A stretch of DNA of 64,000 nt from the NCBI RefSeq assembly GCF_021531075.1, contig NZ_JADYTJ010000001.1, positions 107,112 to 171,111 of the forward strand, written 5' to 3'. Of this stretch, positions 46,326 to 54,827 are shown piece after piece. Each line of letters begins with the position of its first letter. Within the stretch, counting starts at the first letter, position 1. The position numbers and the translations under genes are program-made. The notes below the pieces were generated by a model. The model made no database searches and had not been told where the DNA came from. It saw only the letters and a list, made by a program, of their open reading frames with translations. Source of the DNA: Bacteroides caecigallinarum. GTDB taxonomy: Bacteria > Bacteroidota > Bacteroidia > Bacteroidales > Bacteroidaceae.

Positions 46326-46895
46326 ATGTTGAACATCGTAATTTTTGGCGCACCGGGTTCAGGTAAAGGAACTCAGAGTGCACGTATAGTAGAAAAGTAT
46401 GGTTTGAACCACATTTCAACAGGCGACGTATTGCGTGCTGAAATAAAGAATGGTACAGAACTTGGTAAAACAGCAAAAGGTTATATCGACAATGGTCAGC
46501 TTATTCCTGATGCATTGATGATTGATATCCTTGCAAGCGTATTCGATAGTTTCAAAGACAGCAAAGGTGTAATCTTCGATGGTTTCCCACGCACTATCGC
46601 TCAGGCAGAAGCTCTTAAGGAAATGCTTAAGGTTCGTGGTCAGGAAGTTTCTATCATGCTCGACCTTGAAGTTCCTGAAGATGAACTTATGACTCGTCTT
46701 ATCAAGCGCGGTCAGGAATCAGGACGTGCTGATGACAATGAAGAAACAATCAAGAAACGTCTTGTAGTTTATCACTCACAGACAGCTCCACTTATCGACT
46801 GGTACAAGAACGATGGCAAATATCAGCACATCAACGGTCTTGGTACTATGGACGGTATCTTTGCTGACATCTGTACTGCAATAGACAAACTTTAA
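46326..46895 (+). CDS. adk: Adenylate kinase
   Basis: A 189-residue nucleotide kinase (ATP + AMP to 2 ADP). FGAPGSGKGTQS is the P-loop, HISTGDVLRAEI the AMP-binding loop, GFPRTIAQAEALKEML the second AMP motif, and RGQESGRADDNEETIKKRLVVY the lid and hinge. The lid is the short type without the zinc cysteines, which agrees with the length below 200 residues. It shares a stretch of housekeeping genes with hpt and obgE. Confidence 0.98.
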   Translation: MLNIVIFGAPGSGKGTQSARIVEKYGLNHISTGDVLRAEIKNGTELGKTAKGYIDNGQLIPDALMIDILASVFDSFKDSKGVIFDGFPRTIAQAEALKEMLKVRGQEVSIMLDLEVPEDELMTRLIKRGQESGRADDNEETIKKRLVVYHSQTAPLIDWYKNDGKYQHINGLGTMDGIFADICTAIDKL

Positions 46896-46901
46896 TTTAT
46901 A

Positions 46902-47016
46902 AGGAGTTAAAGAAGTTAAAGAAGGTAAGGGAGTTAAAGAATTTTGCTTCCCCATCTAACTTCTCTAACTTCTTTAACTTCCCAACTAACTTCCCAATCT
47001 AACTTCTTTAACTTCT
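46902..47016. repeat. Period-9 hairpin element upstream of obgE
   Basis: The left arm consists of 9-bp units such as GGAGTTAAA and GAAGTTAAA; the right arm of TAACTTCTC, TAACTTCTT and TAACTTCCC. The two arms are complementary, with a short loop GAATTTTGCTTC, so the whole is one long hairpin that ends about ten bases before the obgE start codon. Confidence 0.75.
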
Positions 47017-47026
47017 AATAAAAAAT

Positions 47027-48208
47027 ATGGCTGAATCGAATTTTGTTGATTATGTAAAAATCTACTGCCGCTCCGGTAAGGGAGGTCGTGGCTCGGTACA
47101 CATGCGCCGTGAGAAATATATTCCCAACGGTGGTCCGGACGGGGGCGACGGTGGTAGAGGAGGTCATGTAATTCTGCGTGGTAACCGCAATTACTGGACG
47201 TTGCTTCACCTTAAGTATGAACGCCATGTGTTTGCCGAACATGGAGGCAACGGCTCCAAGAACAAGAGCTTCGGTAAGGACGGTGCCGACAAAGTGATAG
47301 AAGTGCCGTGCGGTACTGTGGTATACAATGCTGAGACCGGAGAATATGTATGCGATATAACAGACCACGGTCAGGAAGTAATCCTGCTTAAGGGTGGACG
47401 CGGAGGCTTGGGCAACTGGCACTTTCGTACAGCTACGCGTCAGGCACCGCGATTTGCACAGCCGGGCGAACCTATGCAGGAAATGACAGTAATACTCGAA
47501 CTTAAACTGCTGGCCGATGTAGGTCTCGTAGGTTTCCCTAACGCAGGTAAGTCTACCCTGCTTTCTACAGTTTCGGCTGCACGTCCTAAGATAGCCAACT
47601 ATCCGTTTACTACACTTGAACCAAACTTGGGCATCGTGTCATATCGTGATGGAAAATCTTTCGTCATGGCAGATATTCCCGGTATCATAGAAGGAGCAAG
47701 CGAGGGTAAGGGACTCGGGCTCCGTTTCCTCCGTCACATAGAGCGAAACTCACTGTTGCTCTTCATGGTGCCGGGCGATACGGATGATATACGCAAGGAG
47801 TACGAAATTCTTCTGAATGAGTTGGCTACATTCAATCCTGAGATGCTCGACAAGCAGCGCGTTCTGGCAATAACAAAATGCGATATGCTTGACGATGAGC
47901 TTATCAGTATGCTGGAACCTACATTGCCCGAAGGAGTTCCTCACATATTTATATCTTCTGTAGCAAATATGGGTATACAGCAACTTAAGGATATTTTATG
48001 GGCTGAACTCAATAAAGAAAGCAATCAGCTTGAAGCTGTAAGGCGTGAAGCTATTGTGCATCGTTCCAAGGATGTCTCAAAACTCCAGCAGGAACTTCAG
48101 GATATGGGCGAAGATGAAGACTTTGAATACGAATACGAGGATGCAGATGAAGACGACTTCGAGTATGAATACGAAGAGGAAGACTGGGATGAAGAACCGG
48201 AAAAATAA
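47027..48208 (+). CDS. obgE: GTPase Obg
   Basis: A 393-residue ribosome-assembly GTPase. The N-terminal glycine-rich Obg fold ([53 protein letters not shown]) spans residues 1-160, the G domain shows [11 protein letters not shown] near residue 170, [16 protein letters not shown] and TKCD, and the acidic C-terminal tail ([26 protein letters not shown]) is common in Bacteroidota. Its last base is shared with the start of pgeF (TAATG). Confidence 0.98.
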   Translation: MAESNFVDYVKIYCRSGKGGRGSVHMRREKYIPNGGPDGGDGGRGGHVILRGNRNYWTLLHLKYERHVFAEHGGNGSKNKSFGKDGADKVIEVPCGTVVYNAETGEYVCDITDHGQEVILLKGGRGGLGNWHFRTATRQAPRFAQPGEPMQEMTVILELKLLADVGLVGFPNAGKSTLLSTVSAARPKIANYPFTTLEPNLGIVSYRDGKSFVMADIPGIIEGASEGKGLGLRFLRHIERNSLLLFMVPGDTDDIRKEYEILLNELATFNPEMLDKQRVLAITKCDMLDDELISMLEPTLPEGVPHIFISSVANMGIQQLKDILWAELNKESNQLEAVRREAIVHRSKDVSKLQQELQDMGEDEDFEYEYEDADEDDFEYEYEEEDWDEEPEK

Positions 48209-49017
48209 TGAATAACTTATTTTCAACAGATAAAAGAATGTTAGTGTACGGTTTAAATGAATCGTATGCTGACATTTTTTGTTTCTCTACCACCCGTCAC
48301 GGAGGATACAGCACCGGGCAATACTCCTCGTTCAACAGCAATCACTATTGTGGCGACAGTCCTGAAGCTGTGGTGCGTAACAGAAAACTCCTTATGGAGA
48401 TTATGCCGTGCCGTCCGCAGGCATTGGTCATTCCCCATCAGGTTCACTCCAGCGAGGTGTGTAAAATAGATTGCAATTTCCTTGAATCTGACGAGGCGGA
48501 ACGTAAAGAGTTGCTTGAGGGTGTCGATGCCGTAATAACAAATTTGCCGGAAGTATGTCTGTGTGTGTCTACTGCCGACTGTATACCCGTTCTCTGTTAT
48601 GATGTACGCAATAAGGCCATTGCTGCCATACATGCAGGATGGCGAGGTACTGTGGCACGAATTGTAGAGAAAACATTGCAGGAGATGAATGTAACATACG
48701 GAACACGCATGCAGGACGTAGCAGCTGTAATCGGACCGGGCATTTCATTACAGTCGTTCGAGGTTGGCGACGAGGTATATCAGGCATTCCTTGATGCCGG
48801 ATTCCAGATGGAACGGATATCTCGCCGATATTCAAAGTGGCATATCGACCTTTGGGAAGCAAACAGACTGCAACTTGTTTCGGCAGGTGTTAATGAATCA
48901 AGCATAGAAGTGAGCGGCATATGTACATATATAAATAATGATGATTTTTTCTCCGCACGAAGGTCCGGTATAAAATCCGGCAGAATTATTTCGGGGATAA
49001 TGCTGAAAAAAGAATAA
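48208..49017 (+). CDS. pgeF: Purine nucleoside phosphorylase-like / peptidoglycan editing factor (YfiH family)
   Basis: A 269-residue protein of the multicopper polyphenol oxidase (laccase-like) YfiH/PgeF family. HQVHSSEVCKID near residue 73, CVSTADCIPVLCYD near residue 114 and AIHAGWRGT near residue 132 are the His/Cys metal-site motifs; DVAAVIGPGISLQSFEVGDEV is the usual C-terminal motif. In E. coli PgeF the family keeps peptidoglycan free of wrong residues. Its start overlaps the obgE stop by one base, so the genes are coupled. Confidence 0.94.
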   Translation: MNNLFSTDKRMLVYGLNESYADIFCFSTTRHGGYSTGQYSSFNSNHYCGDSPEAVVRNRKLLMEIMPCRPQALVIPHQVHSSEVCKIDCNFLESDEAERKELLEGVDAVITNLPEVCLCVSTADCIPVLCYDVRNKAIAAIHAGWRGTVARIVEKTLQEMNVTYGTRMQDVAAVIGPGISLQSFEVGDEVYQAFLDAGFQMERISRRYSKWHIDLWEANRLQLVSAGVNESSIEVSGICTYINNDDFFSARRSGIKSGRIISGIMLKKE

Positions 49018-49058
49018 TCTGTAATATATTAAACATAATCAATATATAAAGCGTTAAT

Positions 49059-49736
49059 ATGGAGAATAGGAAAATAAACATAGTCGTTTCCGACGAATTG
49101 AAGCAGGCATGGCCTGGATTTCAGGGCGCAGCAGTCTTTGCAAATGTCAGAAACTCTGCATATAACGAACAACTGTGGAAACGTATCGATGAATTTACCG
49201 AACTTTACCGTTCCAGATACACCACAGATTCCATAAAGGATATGCCGTCAATACAGGCCACACGCCAGGCGTATAAGAAGTGTGGCAAGGACCCAAGCCG
49301 TTACCGTCCGTCGTCCGAAGCATTATGCCGCCGCATACTTCGTGGCATTCCATTGTATCAGATTGATACTTTGGTGGATCTCATCAACCTGGCTTCCATC
49401 AATTGCGGTCACTCCATAGGGGGATTTGATTTGGACAAGATACAAGGCGATGAACTGGTTCTTGGCATAGGCAAGGCAGGCGAGCCCTATGAAGGTATAG
49501 GTCGTGGCGAACTGAACATTGAGGGTATGCCCGTATACCGCGATGCAGTAGGAGGAGTGGGAACTCCTACGAGCGATAATGAGCGTACGAAGATAACTGC
49601 CGGTACCACCCGCCTGCTGACGATTATGAATGCTTATAGCGGCAAGGAAGGTTTGGAAGACGCCGTAGATTTTATGGTTGGTCTGATGAAGGAATTTGCC
49701 GAAGCTACGGATATAGAGATAGTTTATTTTAGTTGA
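49059..49736 (+). CDS. B3/4 (tRNA-synthetase beta-chain) domain protein
   Basis: A 225-residue protein with the B3/B4 tRNA-editing-type domain found also in the phenylalanyl-tRNA synthetase beta chain, here alone. VKxAxxR-like MPSIQATRQAYKKCGKDPSRYRPSSEALCRRILRGIPLYQIDTLVDLINLASINCGHSIGGFDLDKIQGDELVLGIGKAGEPYEGIG spans about residues 65-150 and NERTKITAGTTRLLTIMNAYSG follows. Such proteins may edit mischarged tRNA or act on free amino acids; the role is not proved. The gene follows pgeF by 41 bp. Confidence 0.93.
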   Translation: MENRKINIVVSDELKQAWPGFQGAAVFANVRNSAYNEQLWKRIDEFTELYRSRYTTDSIKDMPSIQATRQAYKKCGKDPSRYRPSSEALCRRILRGIPLYQIDTLVDLINLASINCGHSIGGFDLDKIQGDELVLGIGKAGEPYEGIGRGELNIEGMPVYRDAVGGVGTPTSDNERTKITAGTTRLLTIMNAYSGKEGLEDAVDFMVGLMKEFAEATDIEIVYFS

Positions 49737-49738
49737 CA

Positions 49739-49802
49739 AGGTCTCAGTTATAAGTTGACAAGGCTTGCCGTCCGGATGGAACTTTGTCAACTCACAAACT
49801 TA
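49739..49802. repeat. Hairpin element with CCGTCCGGATGG core
   Basis: AAGTTGACAAGG pairs with a complementary arm containing TTTGTCAACT around the loop GCCGTCCGGATGG. The core of twelve bases is the same as in the element upstream of adk. It lies directly upstream of the 63-residue protein gene. Confidence 0.7.
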
Positions 49803-49815
49803 AAAAACTCACAAC

Positions 49816-50007
49816 ATGGATATAGAAAAGATTTTAACAGAAGGAATAGTATTTAAAGGAGCCAAATCGCCGGCTGCCAAGAAAGAGGAAAAGGTAAAGA
49901 CAAAGGCAAAAAAGAAAACCTATATCACCGGACTTCATAATTCCGGTGCAGCAAAGATGAAAGCAGAGATTCGTCGTCGCAGGGCAAATCGTCATAAAAA
50001 CGGATAA
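49816..50007 (+). CDS. Small basic protein of 63 residues
   Basis: The protein starts MDIEKILTEGIVFKGAKSPAAK and goes on with runs of Lys and Arg (KTKAKKKTYITG, RRRRANRHKNG). It has no membrane segment and no signal peptide, and the charge suggests binding to RNA, DNA or the ribosome. I do not recognise the family. The start follows a hairpin element by 13 bp. Coding is supported by codon usage and by the coherent N-terminal segment, but not by a known domain. Confidence 0.65.
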   Translation: MDIEKILTEGIVFKGAKSPAAKKEEKVKTKAKKKTYITGLHNSGAAKMKAEIRRRRANRHKNG

Positions 50008-50129
50008 ACTGTTCTGTTTTTAAGATTTTGATTAAATTTTTCAATGAAAAGTAATTTTTATAATATATTTTTTTCAAATTTGATTTTAAAATAAAAACTG
50101 AATAGTTTAACAACTAAAAAATGAGAGTT

Positions 50130-50651
50130 ATGAAAAAAGTTTTAATGACTTTAATGGTGATGTTTGCAGTGGTTACTGCTTACGCACAGGAAATGTATGT
50201 TGCAGGTGGTATTAGTTTATGGAGTAATCACGATGCAGAAGTTACAAATTTCTCTATCAGTCCTGAATTTGGTTACGGACTGAATGAAAAATGGTCTGTA
50301 GGTGGTCAGTTGATTCTTGACCTGACAGGTGGTGATGGAACTCGTGGAACTACAGCATTTGCAATTGCACCATATGCACGTTATTCATATTATGAAAATG
50401 GTATAGTGCGTCTGTTTCTTGACATGGGACTTGGATTGTCTGTCAACAAGGTTAAACATTCTGATGCAGACGCAGGTTTTGAACTTGGTGTAAAACCGGG
50501 TATCGCCATTAAACTGAATGACCATTTCAGCTTTGTTTCTAAGATAGGTTTTGCCGGATTCCGCCAGGACTACAGAGGCAATGACAATAGCGGCTTCGGT
50601 GTAGGAGTATCGGGCGAAGATATCTCTATAGGTATAGAATACGCATTCTAA
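50130..50651 (+). CDS. Small outer-membrane beta-barrel protein
   Basis: A 173-residue protein with a signal peptide (MKKVLMTLMVMFAVVTAYAQ) and an eight-strand-type barrel (VGGQLILDLTGGDGTRGTTAFAIAPYARYSYYENGIVRLFLDMGLG ... ISIGIEYAF with terminal Phe). The family is the porin-like OMP_b-brl type. The start at 50130 was preferred over the ATG nine bases upstream because the signal peptide begins there. No function is known. Confidence 0.88.
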   Translation: MKKVLMTLMVMFAVVTAYAQEMYVAGGISLWSNHDAEVTNFSISPEFGYGLNEKWSVGGQLILDLTGGDGTRGTTAFAIAPYARYSYYENGIVRLFLDMGLGLSVNKVKHSDADAGFELGVKPGIAIKLNDHFSFVSKIGFAGFRQDYRGNDNSGFGVGVSGEDISIGIEYAF

Positions 50652-50671
50652 AAACAGACATTTATATACTT

Positions 50672-50739
50672 AAAAAAATGCCTTGTCATTTAAATCAAAA
50701 CGCTTTGTCGTTTTGACTAAAACGACAGGGCATTTTTTT
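50672..50739 (+). terminator. Terminator after the outer-membrane barrel gene
   Basis: AAAAAAATGCC(T)TGTC pairs with GACA(G)GGCATTTTTTT, with an inner short stem AAAACG / CGTTTT. The T-run of seven follows on the plus strand. Confidence 0.8.
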
Positions 50740-50774
50740 ATCCGTTATTTTGTATAGTATGTCATTAATTTATT

Positions 50775-50782
50775 TAAATTTG
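50775..50782 (+). promoter_or_regulatory. -7 element of the second barrel gene
   Basis: TAAATTTG (perfect TAnnTTTG), 32 bp upstream of the ATG at 50814. Confidence 0.6.
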
Positions 50783-50813
50783 TGTCCATACTAATATAAA
50801 CTGAAGAAATATT

Positions 50814-51440
50814 ATGAAGAAACTGTTGGTTGCCATGTTATGCCTGCTGTCTTTTTTCCCGACAGTAGCACAGAATAAAGTACAGTGGGGATTGGAAGTC
50901 GGTGCCGGCATGTCGGCATGGATGGGAAAGAATGCCGATGGCAGTAAGCCATTGTTCAATCCTAAAGTAGGAGTGACACTCGACATTCCATTGAATTGGC
51001 TTGTATCTTTTCAGACAGGTGTAAACTGGACTTCGAAAGGAGCAAACTGTGGAACAGATAAAGATTTTGTTATAGGTAGAGTTCAGGTTAACCAAAACTA
51101 TTTTCAAATGCCATTATTGGCTGCATTTCATGTAGGAGCGACTTCAATGTTTGATATGGTGTTTACCGTAGGTCCATATATAGCATATGGAATTTCCGGT
51201 GAATCAGAAACAAAAGTGGATGCGCTTACCATGTCGTGGCCAACTTTTGATGATTTATATTATCAAAAAAGTTTTTACGAAGGTCATAACCGCTTCGATG
51301 CCGGTGTACAGGCCGGAGTAGGCCTTGATTTTAAGGAGTGGACAGTGGGTCTTGATGCCGATTTCGGATTCTGCAAGATTGCTTCAGGACCATCTCCATA
51401 TAATTTTGCGATGTATTTCACAGTGGGATATAAATTCTGA
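50814..51440 (+). CDS. PorT-family outer-membrane beta-barrel protein
   Basis: A 208-residue protein with a signal peptide (MLCLLSFFPTVAQ) and barrel strands; the opening VQWGLEVGAGMSAWMG and the segment NPKVGVTLDIPLNWLVSFQTGVNWTSKGA are typical of the OMP_b-brl_2/PorT group. The C-terminus YFTVGYKF has the terminal Phe. It is a single-gene transcript by promoter and spacing. The ligand or role is unknown. Confidence 0.88.
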   Translation: MKKLLVAMLCLLSFFPTVAQNKVQWGLEVGAGMSAWMGKNADGSKPLFNPKVGVTLDIPLNWLVSFQTGVNWTSKGANCGTDKDFVIGRVQVNQNYFQMPLLAAFHVGATSMFDMVFTVGPYIAYGISGESETKVDALTMSWPTFDDLYYQKSFYEGHNRFDAGVQAGVGLDFKEWTVGLDADFGFCKIASGPSPYNFAMYFTVGYKF

Positions 51441-51633
51441 TAAATATATATACATTTATATAACCTCTCTCTTGGTTTTCTGCCTTTTGGTGGAAAATAG
51501 TTGATGAACTTATTTTAACACAGTTATCAATTGTTAAGCGGGGGTGTTAATTATTTAAAAAACGCTCCCCCGAACGTGGATTTTGATAACTTAATGTTAA
51601 TTTCTGTTCTTAAGTAGGAGAGTATGCATTGAG

Positions 51634-51688
51634 TTACCATAATCCGTTTTAGTGTAAAAATTAAAATGGATTTTTTTTATTATGGTAA
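51634..51688 (+). promoter_or_regulatory. Hairpin over the start codon of the AraC gene
   Basis: TTACCATAAT (51634-51643) pairs perfectly with ATTATGGTAA (51679-51688), and the inner ATCCGTTTTA with TAAAATGGAT pairs with one wobble. The start codon at 51682 sits in the right arm. If formed in the mRNA it would hide the ribosome binding region. Confidence 0.55.
51649..51659 (+). promoter_or_regulatory. First copy of the TTAGTGTAAAA site (candidate AraC operator)
   Basis: The 11-mer TTAGTGTAAAA, preceded by CCGTT, lies in the loop of the hairpin upstream of the AraC gene. The same 11-mer occurs at 52569-52579 before the DUF3575 gene. Binding is inferred only from position and repetition. Confidence 0.45.
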
Positions 51689-52548
51689 ACAGCTGTAGGT
51701 TAGATTCATTGTCGGGCGTGGATTCCGGGGTGTCGGAATCTTCGGTTCTGTGCATTATCAGTTTGTCGCATGGCAGCTCTCTGCCGGTTTTGGCTTCAGC
51801 CGGTGGTGCAATAGTGTTTGTGCTCGAGGGGCAGGTCGGGGCTGTTGCTTCTTCAGGTGCTATATCCCCTATAAGTAGTGGCAATATGTTTTTTATGCCG
51901 AGCCACAGCAATACGGAATATGTGTCAGTTACCGCTTCGCGTATCCTTTTATGTAAATTTTCATATGATGTAAATCCGTGTCTGCTGTCTTCGTTTCAGC
52001 AGATACTCTCTTCTGGTTCTCTGCCACCTTCGGCCGGCATGTGTGCCTTGCCGTTTTGCGAAACAGTAAGCCATTTCATTGACAGTCTTCTTCTGGCAGG
52101 CAGTGAAATCCTTTCATATCCCCAGTACCAGCAAACCAAGCGCGACGAGGTTCTCATGTATATACTGTCCGGCTATCCGGAAAGAGAACTTTCCGGGTTC
52201 TTCAGTCATATCAGTGTCAGCGAACTGATGTTCTGCGACTTCGTAATGGCACATTACAAAGATGTGACTGATATCAAGGAATTTGCAGCCTTGGCCAATA
52301 TGAGTGTAAGTACCTTTACCCGTCGTTTCAGGCAAGTGTTCAATACTTCCGTTTCGGCATGGCTCATAAGTATGAAGGCAGCCGATATAATATCCGAAAT
52401 CCGTCATACAGACTTTACCTTTGGCGAAATAGCCTTTCACTACGGATTTTCCTCATCCTCATATCTTGTACGTTTCTGCAAGAAACATTTCGGCAAATCG
52501 CCTTCCGAACTGAGACGCGAATACTCTTTGTCTGGCGCAAACAGATAG
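51682..52548 (+). CDS. AraC-family transcriptional regulator
   Basis: A 288-residue regulator: an N-terminal cupin-like part with poorly conserved sequence rich in Ser (up to about 150) and a C-terminal AraC DNA-binding domain, DIKEFAALANMSVSTFTRRFRQVFNTSVSAWLISMKAADIISEIRHTDFTFGEIAFHYGFSSSSYLVRFCKKHFGKSPSELRREY, with both helix-turn-helices. Proteins of this type next to DUF3575 and fimbrillin genes control fimbrial operons in Bacteroidales. It probably controls the gene that follows, through the shared TTAGTGTAAAA site. Confidence 0.92.
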   Translation: MVNSCRLDSLSGVDSGVSESSVLCIISLSHGSSLPVLASAGGAIVFVLEGQVGAVASSGAISPISSGNMFFMPSHSNTEYVSVTASRILLCKFSYDVNPCLLSSFQQILSSGSLPPSAGMCALPFCETVSHFIDSLLLAGSEILSYPQYQQTKRDEVLMYILSGYPERELSGFFSHISVSELMFCDFVMAHYKDVTDIKEFAALANMSVSTFTRRFRQVFNTSVSAWLISMKAADIISEIRHTDFTFGEIAFHYGFSSSSYLVRFCKKHFGKSPSELRREYSLSGANR

Positions 52549-52568
52549 TATCACCTAATAATGACCGA

Positions 52569-52579
52569 TTAGTGTAAAA
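52569..52579 (+). promoter_or_regulatory. Second copy of the TTAGTGTAAAA site (candidate AraC operator)
   Basis: The 11-mer, preceded by CCGA, ends just before the position expected for the -33 element of the DUF3575 promoter (52577-52580), a typical place for an AraC activator site. It is the repeat of the site in front of the AraC gene. Confidence 0.5.
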
Positions 52580-52599
52580 TCCGTCATGCCTGATGTCAG

Positions 52600-52607
52600 T
52601 AAATTTG
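52600..52607 (+). promoter_or_regulatory. -7 element of the DUF3575 gene
   Basis: TAAATTTG (perfect TAnnTTTG) with a start point near 52614. It excludes the upstream ATG at 52586 as the translation start. Confidence 0.6.
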
Positions 52608-52627
52608 CATACTGTTTTGTATATAAT

Positions 52628-53272
52628 ATGAACTACGTTTGCCAAAAAATGATGACATTGGGTAAATCAATTACTATAATATTGTTTATTATTGCGTTTT
52701 CATGCAATGGTCTGGCTCAGACAGTGGGTCTGAAGTCCAACTTTCTTTATGCACTTACCACAACCCCCAATATAGGCATGGAGACGCGCATATTCAAGAA
52801 ATCTTCCATAGGCTTCAATGCCGGTTTCAATCCTTTCCGTCTGCCTGCACCTTCGGGCGTGACACAGTCCACAAACCCTAAACTCTTTCACTGGATAATA
52901 GTTCCCGAATATAAATACTGGTTCTGCCGTCCTTACGAGAGGTGGTATGCCGGTGTGTATGCCGATTACGGCAAATACAATCTTGGGGGAGGCAAGTTTC
53001 TTGGCATAAAGGACCTGGAGCGCTACCGTTACGAAGGCTCGCTGGTGGGAGGCGGAGTCAGTGTGGGCTATCAGTGGGCGTTTGCCCGACGCTGGGGAGT
53101 GGAGGCATCATTGGGAGTGGGATATATGCTGCTGGACTATCGCAAATATTATGCCGGAGCCTGCGGAGCACTGGTGAAACAGGCCAAACGTCACTACATA
53201 GGTCCTTCCAAGGCATCAGTATCAATAATATATTATATCTACTCAAGTTTCGCAAGTACTCAAATAATGTAA
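52628..53272 (+). CDS. DUF3575 protein with its C-terminal end supplied by an insertion element
   Basis: A secreted DUF3575 protein: signal peptide (ITIILFIIAFSCNGLAQ), then TVGLKSNFLYALTTTPNIGMETRIFKKSSIGFNAGFNPF and GGVSVGYQWAFARRWGVEASLGVGYMLLDYRKYY, family motifs. Such proteins are encoded next to fimbrillin genes. The last ten residues (YSSFASTQIM) are encoded by the end of the IS element, whose left inverted repeat starts at 53241, so the true end of the protein has been lost. Start at 52628 or 52649, not 52586. Confidence 0.8.
   Translation: MNYVCQKMMTLGKSITIILFIIAFSCNGLAQTVGLKSNFLYALTTTPNIGMETRIFKKSSIGFNAGFNPFRLPAPSGVTQSTNPKLFHWIIVPEYKYWFCRPYERWYAGVYADYGKYNLGGGKFLGIKDLERYRYEGSLVGGGVSVGYQWAFARRWGVEASLGVGYMLLDYRKYYAGACGALVKQAKRHYIGPSKASVSIIYYIYSSFASTQIM
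53245..53258 (+). repeat. Left terminal inverted repeat of the IS
   Basis: AAGTTTCGCAAGTA, exact inverse complement of 54810-54823. Confidence 0.85.
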
Positions 53273-53354
53273 TAAAAAAAGGCTAAAGAGTTTGATAATT
53301 CAATGATTATCACTATATTAATGTCGCCAAACAAACATATAGCACCCTTTAGCC

Positions 53355-54797
53355 ATGAACAAAAATAGACATATTATCGGTGAACTCCAAGAGTTTTTTG
53401 CAAACAATGACTCCAGCAAGGCAATAAACAGCATATCAACCATTATGAACAGCATAAGGATACAAAGCAAAGTTATCGGGTCAGTTAAGAATCCGAATTG
53501 CAAATTCACCTGCCTTCAGGTGTTACAACTGCTTGTTCTGTTCCCGTTCTTTTCAATTAAGAATGCTGCCAACTATTCGTCTTCTGCCCTGGGTAAGATG
53601 TTTGTCTGCCACAAAGACATGTTCTATCGTTTCATGAACGACGGCAACATCAATTGGCGACGTATAATCTACTCGGTTTTCAGGCAGTTGTATTCACGTG
53701 TGAAACGCAGAACGACATTGAAGTCGGACATCAGATGCGTCATCATCGATGATACAGACCTTCCGAAGACCGGATTCAAGACCTAGAAGATTGGCAAGGT
53801 ATTCTCTCATACCCAAATGAAGCCTATACTTGGATTCAAGGCAATGTTCCTCTGCTTTACGGATGGTGTATCCCAGTTTCTCCTTGACTTTTCTCTCCAT
53901 GGAGAGGAGGGAAAACGAAGCGATAAGCCACAGTGGTTATCCAAGAAACAGACGGAGGCTCGCTATTGTAAGGAACACTCAGGGGATGAGCGTATTGCCA
54001 GGCGTAGCGCTGAGTATTTTGCAAGTAAGATTGAGACGGCCATCAGCATGCTCAAGCGCTCAATCATAGAGGGTGTACGTTTCGATTATCTTCTTGTTGA
54101 CAGCTGGTTTACCTGCTCTGAACTTTTGAAGTTCGTGGTCTCAAGGCACTTTGGATGCCACCTTATCGGAATGATAAAGATGGGCAAGACAAAGTATGAG
54201 ACAGATCTTGGAAACAAGACAGCGCCTGAACTTATCAAGGCTCTCCAGAAATCCAAGAACGTAAAGTATAGCCGCTCAATCGGTTACTACACAGCAATTG
54301 TCTCTGCTAAAATCTCCAGCATTAAGGTCTGCCTGTTCTTCTACAGAAGAGGCAAGAACGGCAATTGGAATGCTCTGCTTACCTCGGATTTGAAACTTGA
54401 TGCGAAAGAAGCCTTCAGACTTTACTCAAGAAGATGGGTTATCGAAGTGGCTCACAAAGAGATGAAGCAAAATCTTAAACTCGGAAAGAACCAGTGCAGA
54501 GACTTCGCCGGACAGATTGCAGGCATATCATTGTGCGTACTGCAATACAATATTCTCAGTTATGTCAAACGCTATGAGTCATACGAAACTATCGGAGGAC
54601 TCTTTGCTGAAATTTCAAAGAACTCTGTTGAACTTTCAGTAGCAGAAAAAATCTGGCTGCTGATTGTAGAAGTTATAAACGTCATTGCCGAGGTACTTAA
54701 CTGTGATGCAATGGTTCTGACTGAACAAGTAATATCAAACGATAAACAAATCAAAGCTGTGAAGCAGGCTTTCGACAGGCTGACACCAGCCGCCTGA
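53355..54797 (+). pseudogene. IS4-like transposase interrupted by an in-frame stop
   Basis: One frame of 481 codons with a TAG at 53784-53786; the frame before (MNKNRHIIGELQEFF ... IIDDTDLPKTGFKT) and after (KIGKVFSHTQMKPILGFKAMFLCFTDG) is the same. DDTDLPKTG has the first catalytic Asp, LLVDSWFT the second, and YSRRWVIEVAHKEMKQNLKLGKNQ the Glu region typical of IS4-type DDE enzymes. The stop falls between the first and second catalytic Asp, so no active enzyme is made unless the stop is read through. Confidence 0.9.
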
Positions 54798-54809
54798 GGA
54801 GCTACACTT

Positions 54810-54823
54810 TACTTGCGAAACTT
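54810..54823 (-). repeat. Right terminal inverted repeat of the IS
   Basis: TACTTGCGAAACTT on the plus strand, exact inverse complement of 53245-53258. Confidence 0.85.
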
Positions 54824-54827
54824 AAGT

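Larger units (their letters stand above)
53241..54827 (+). mobile_element. IS4-like insertion sequence, about 1.59 kb
   Basis: A 14-bp perfect terminal inverted repeat, AAGTTTCGCAAGTA, lies at 53245-53258 and, inverted, at 54810-54823; the outer bases ACTC / AAGT are close too. Between them is one transposase gene with a stop. No convincing target duplication is visible: the left flank is inside DUF3575 and the right flank is inside the fimbrillin-like gene, so the DNA between the two genes has been lost. Confidence 0.85.
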
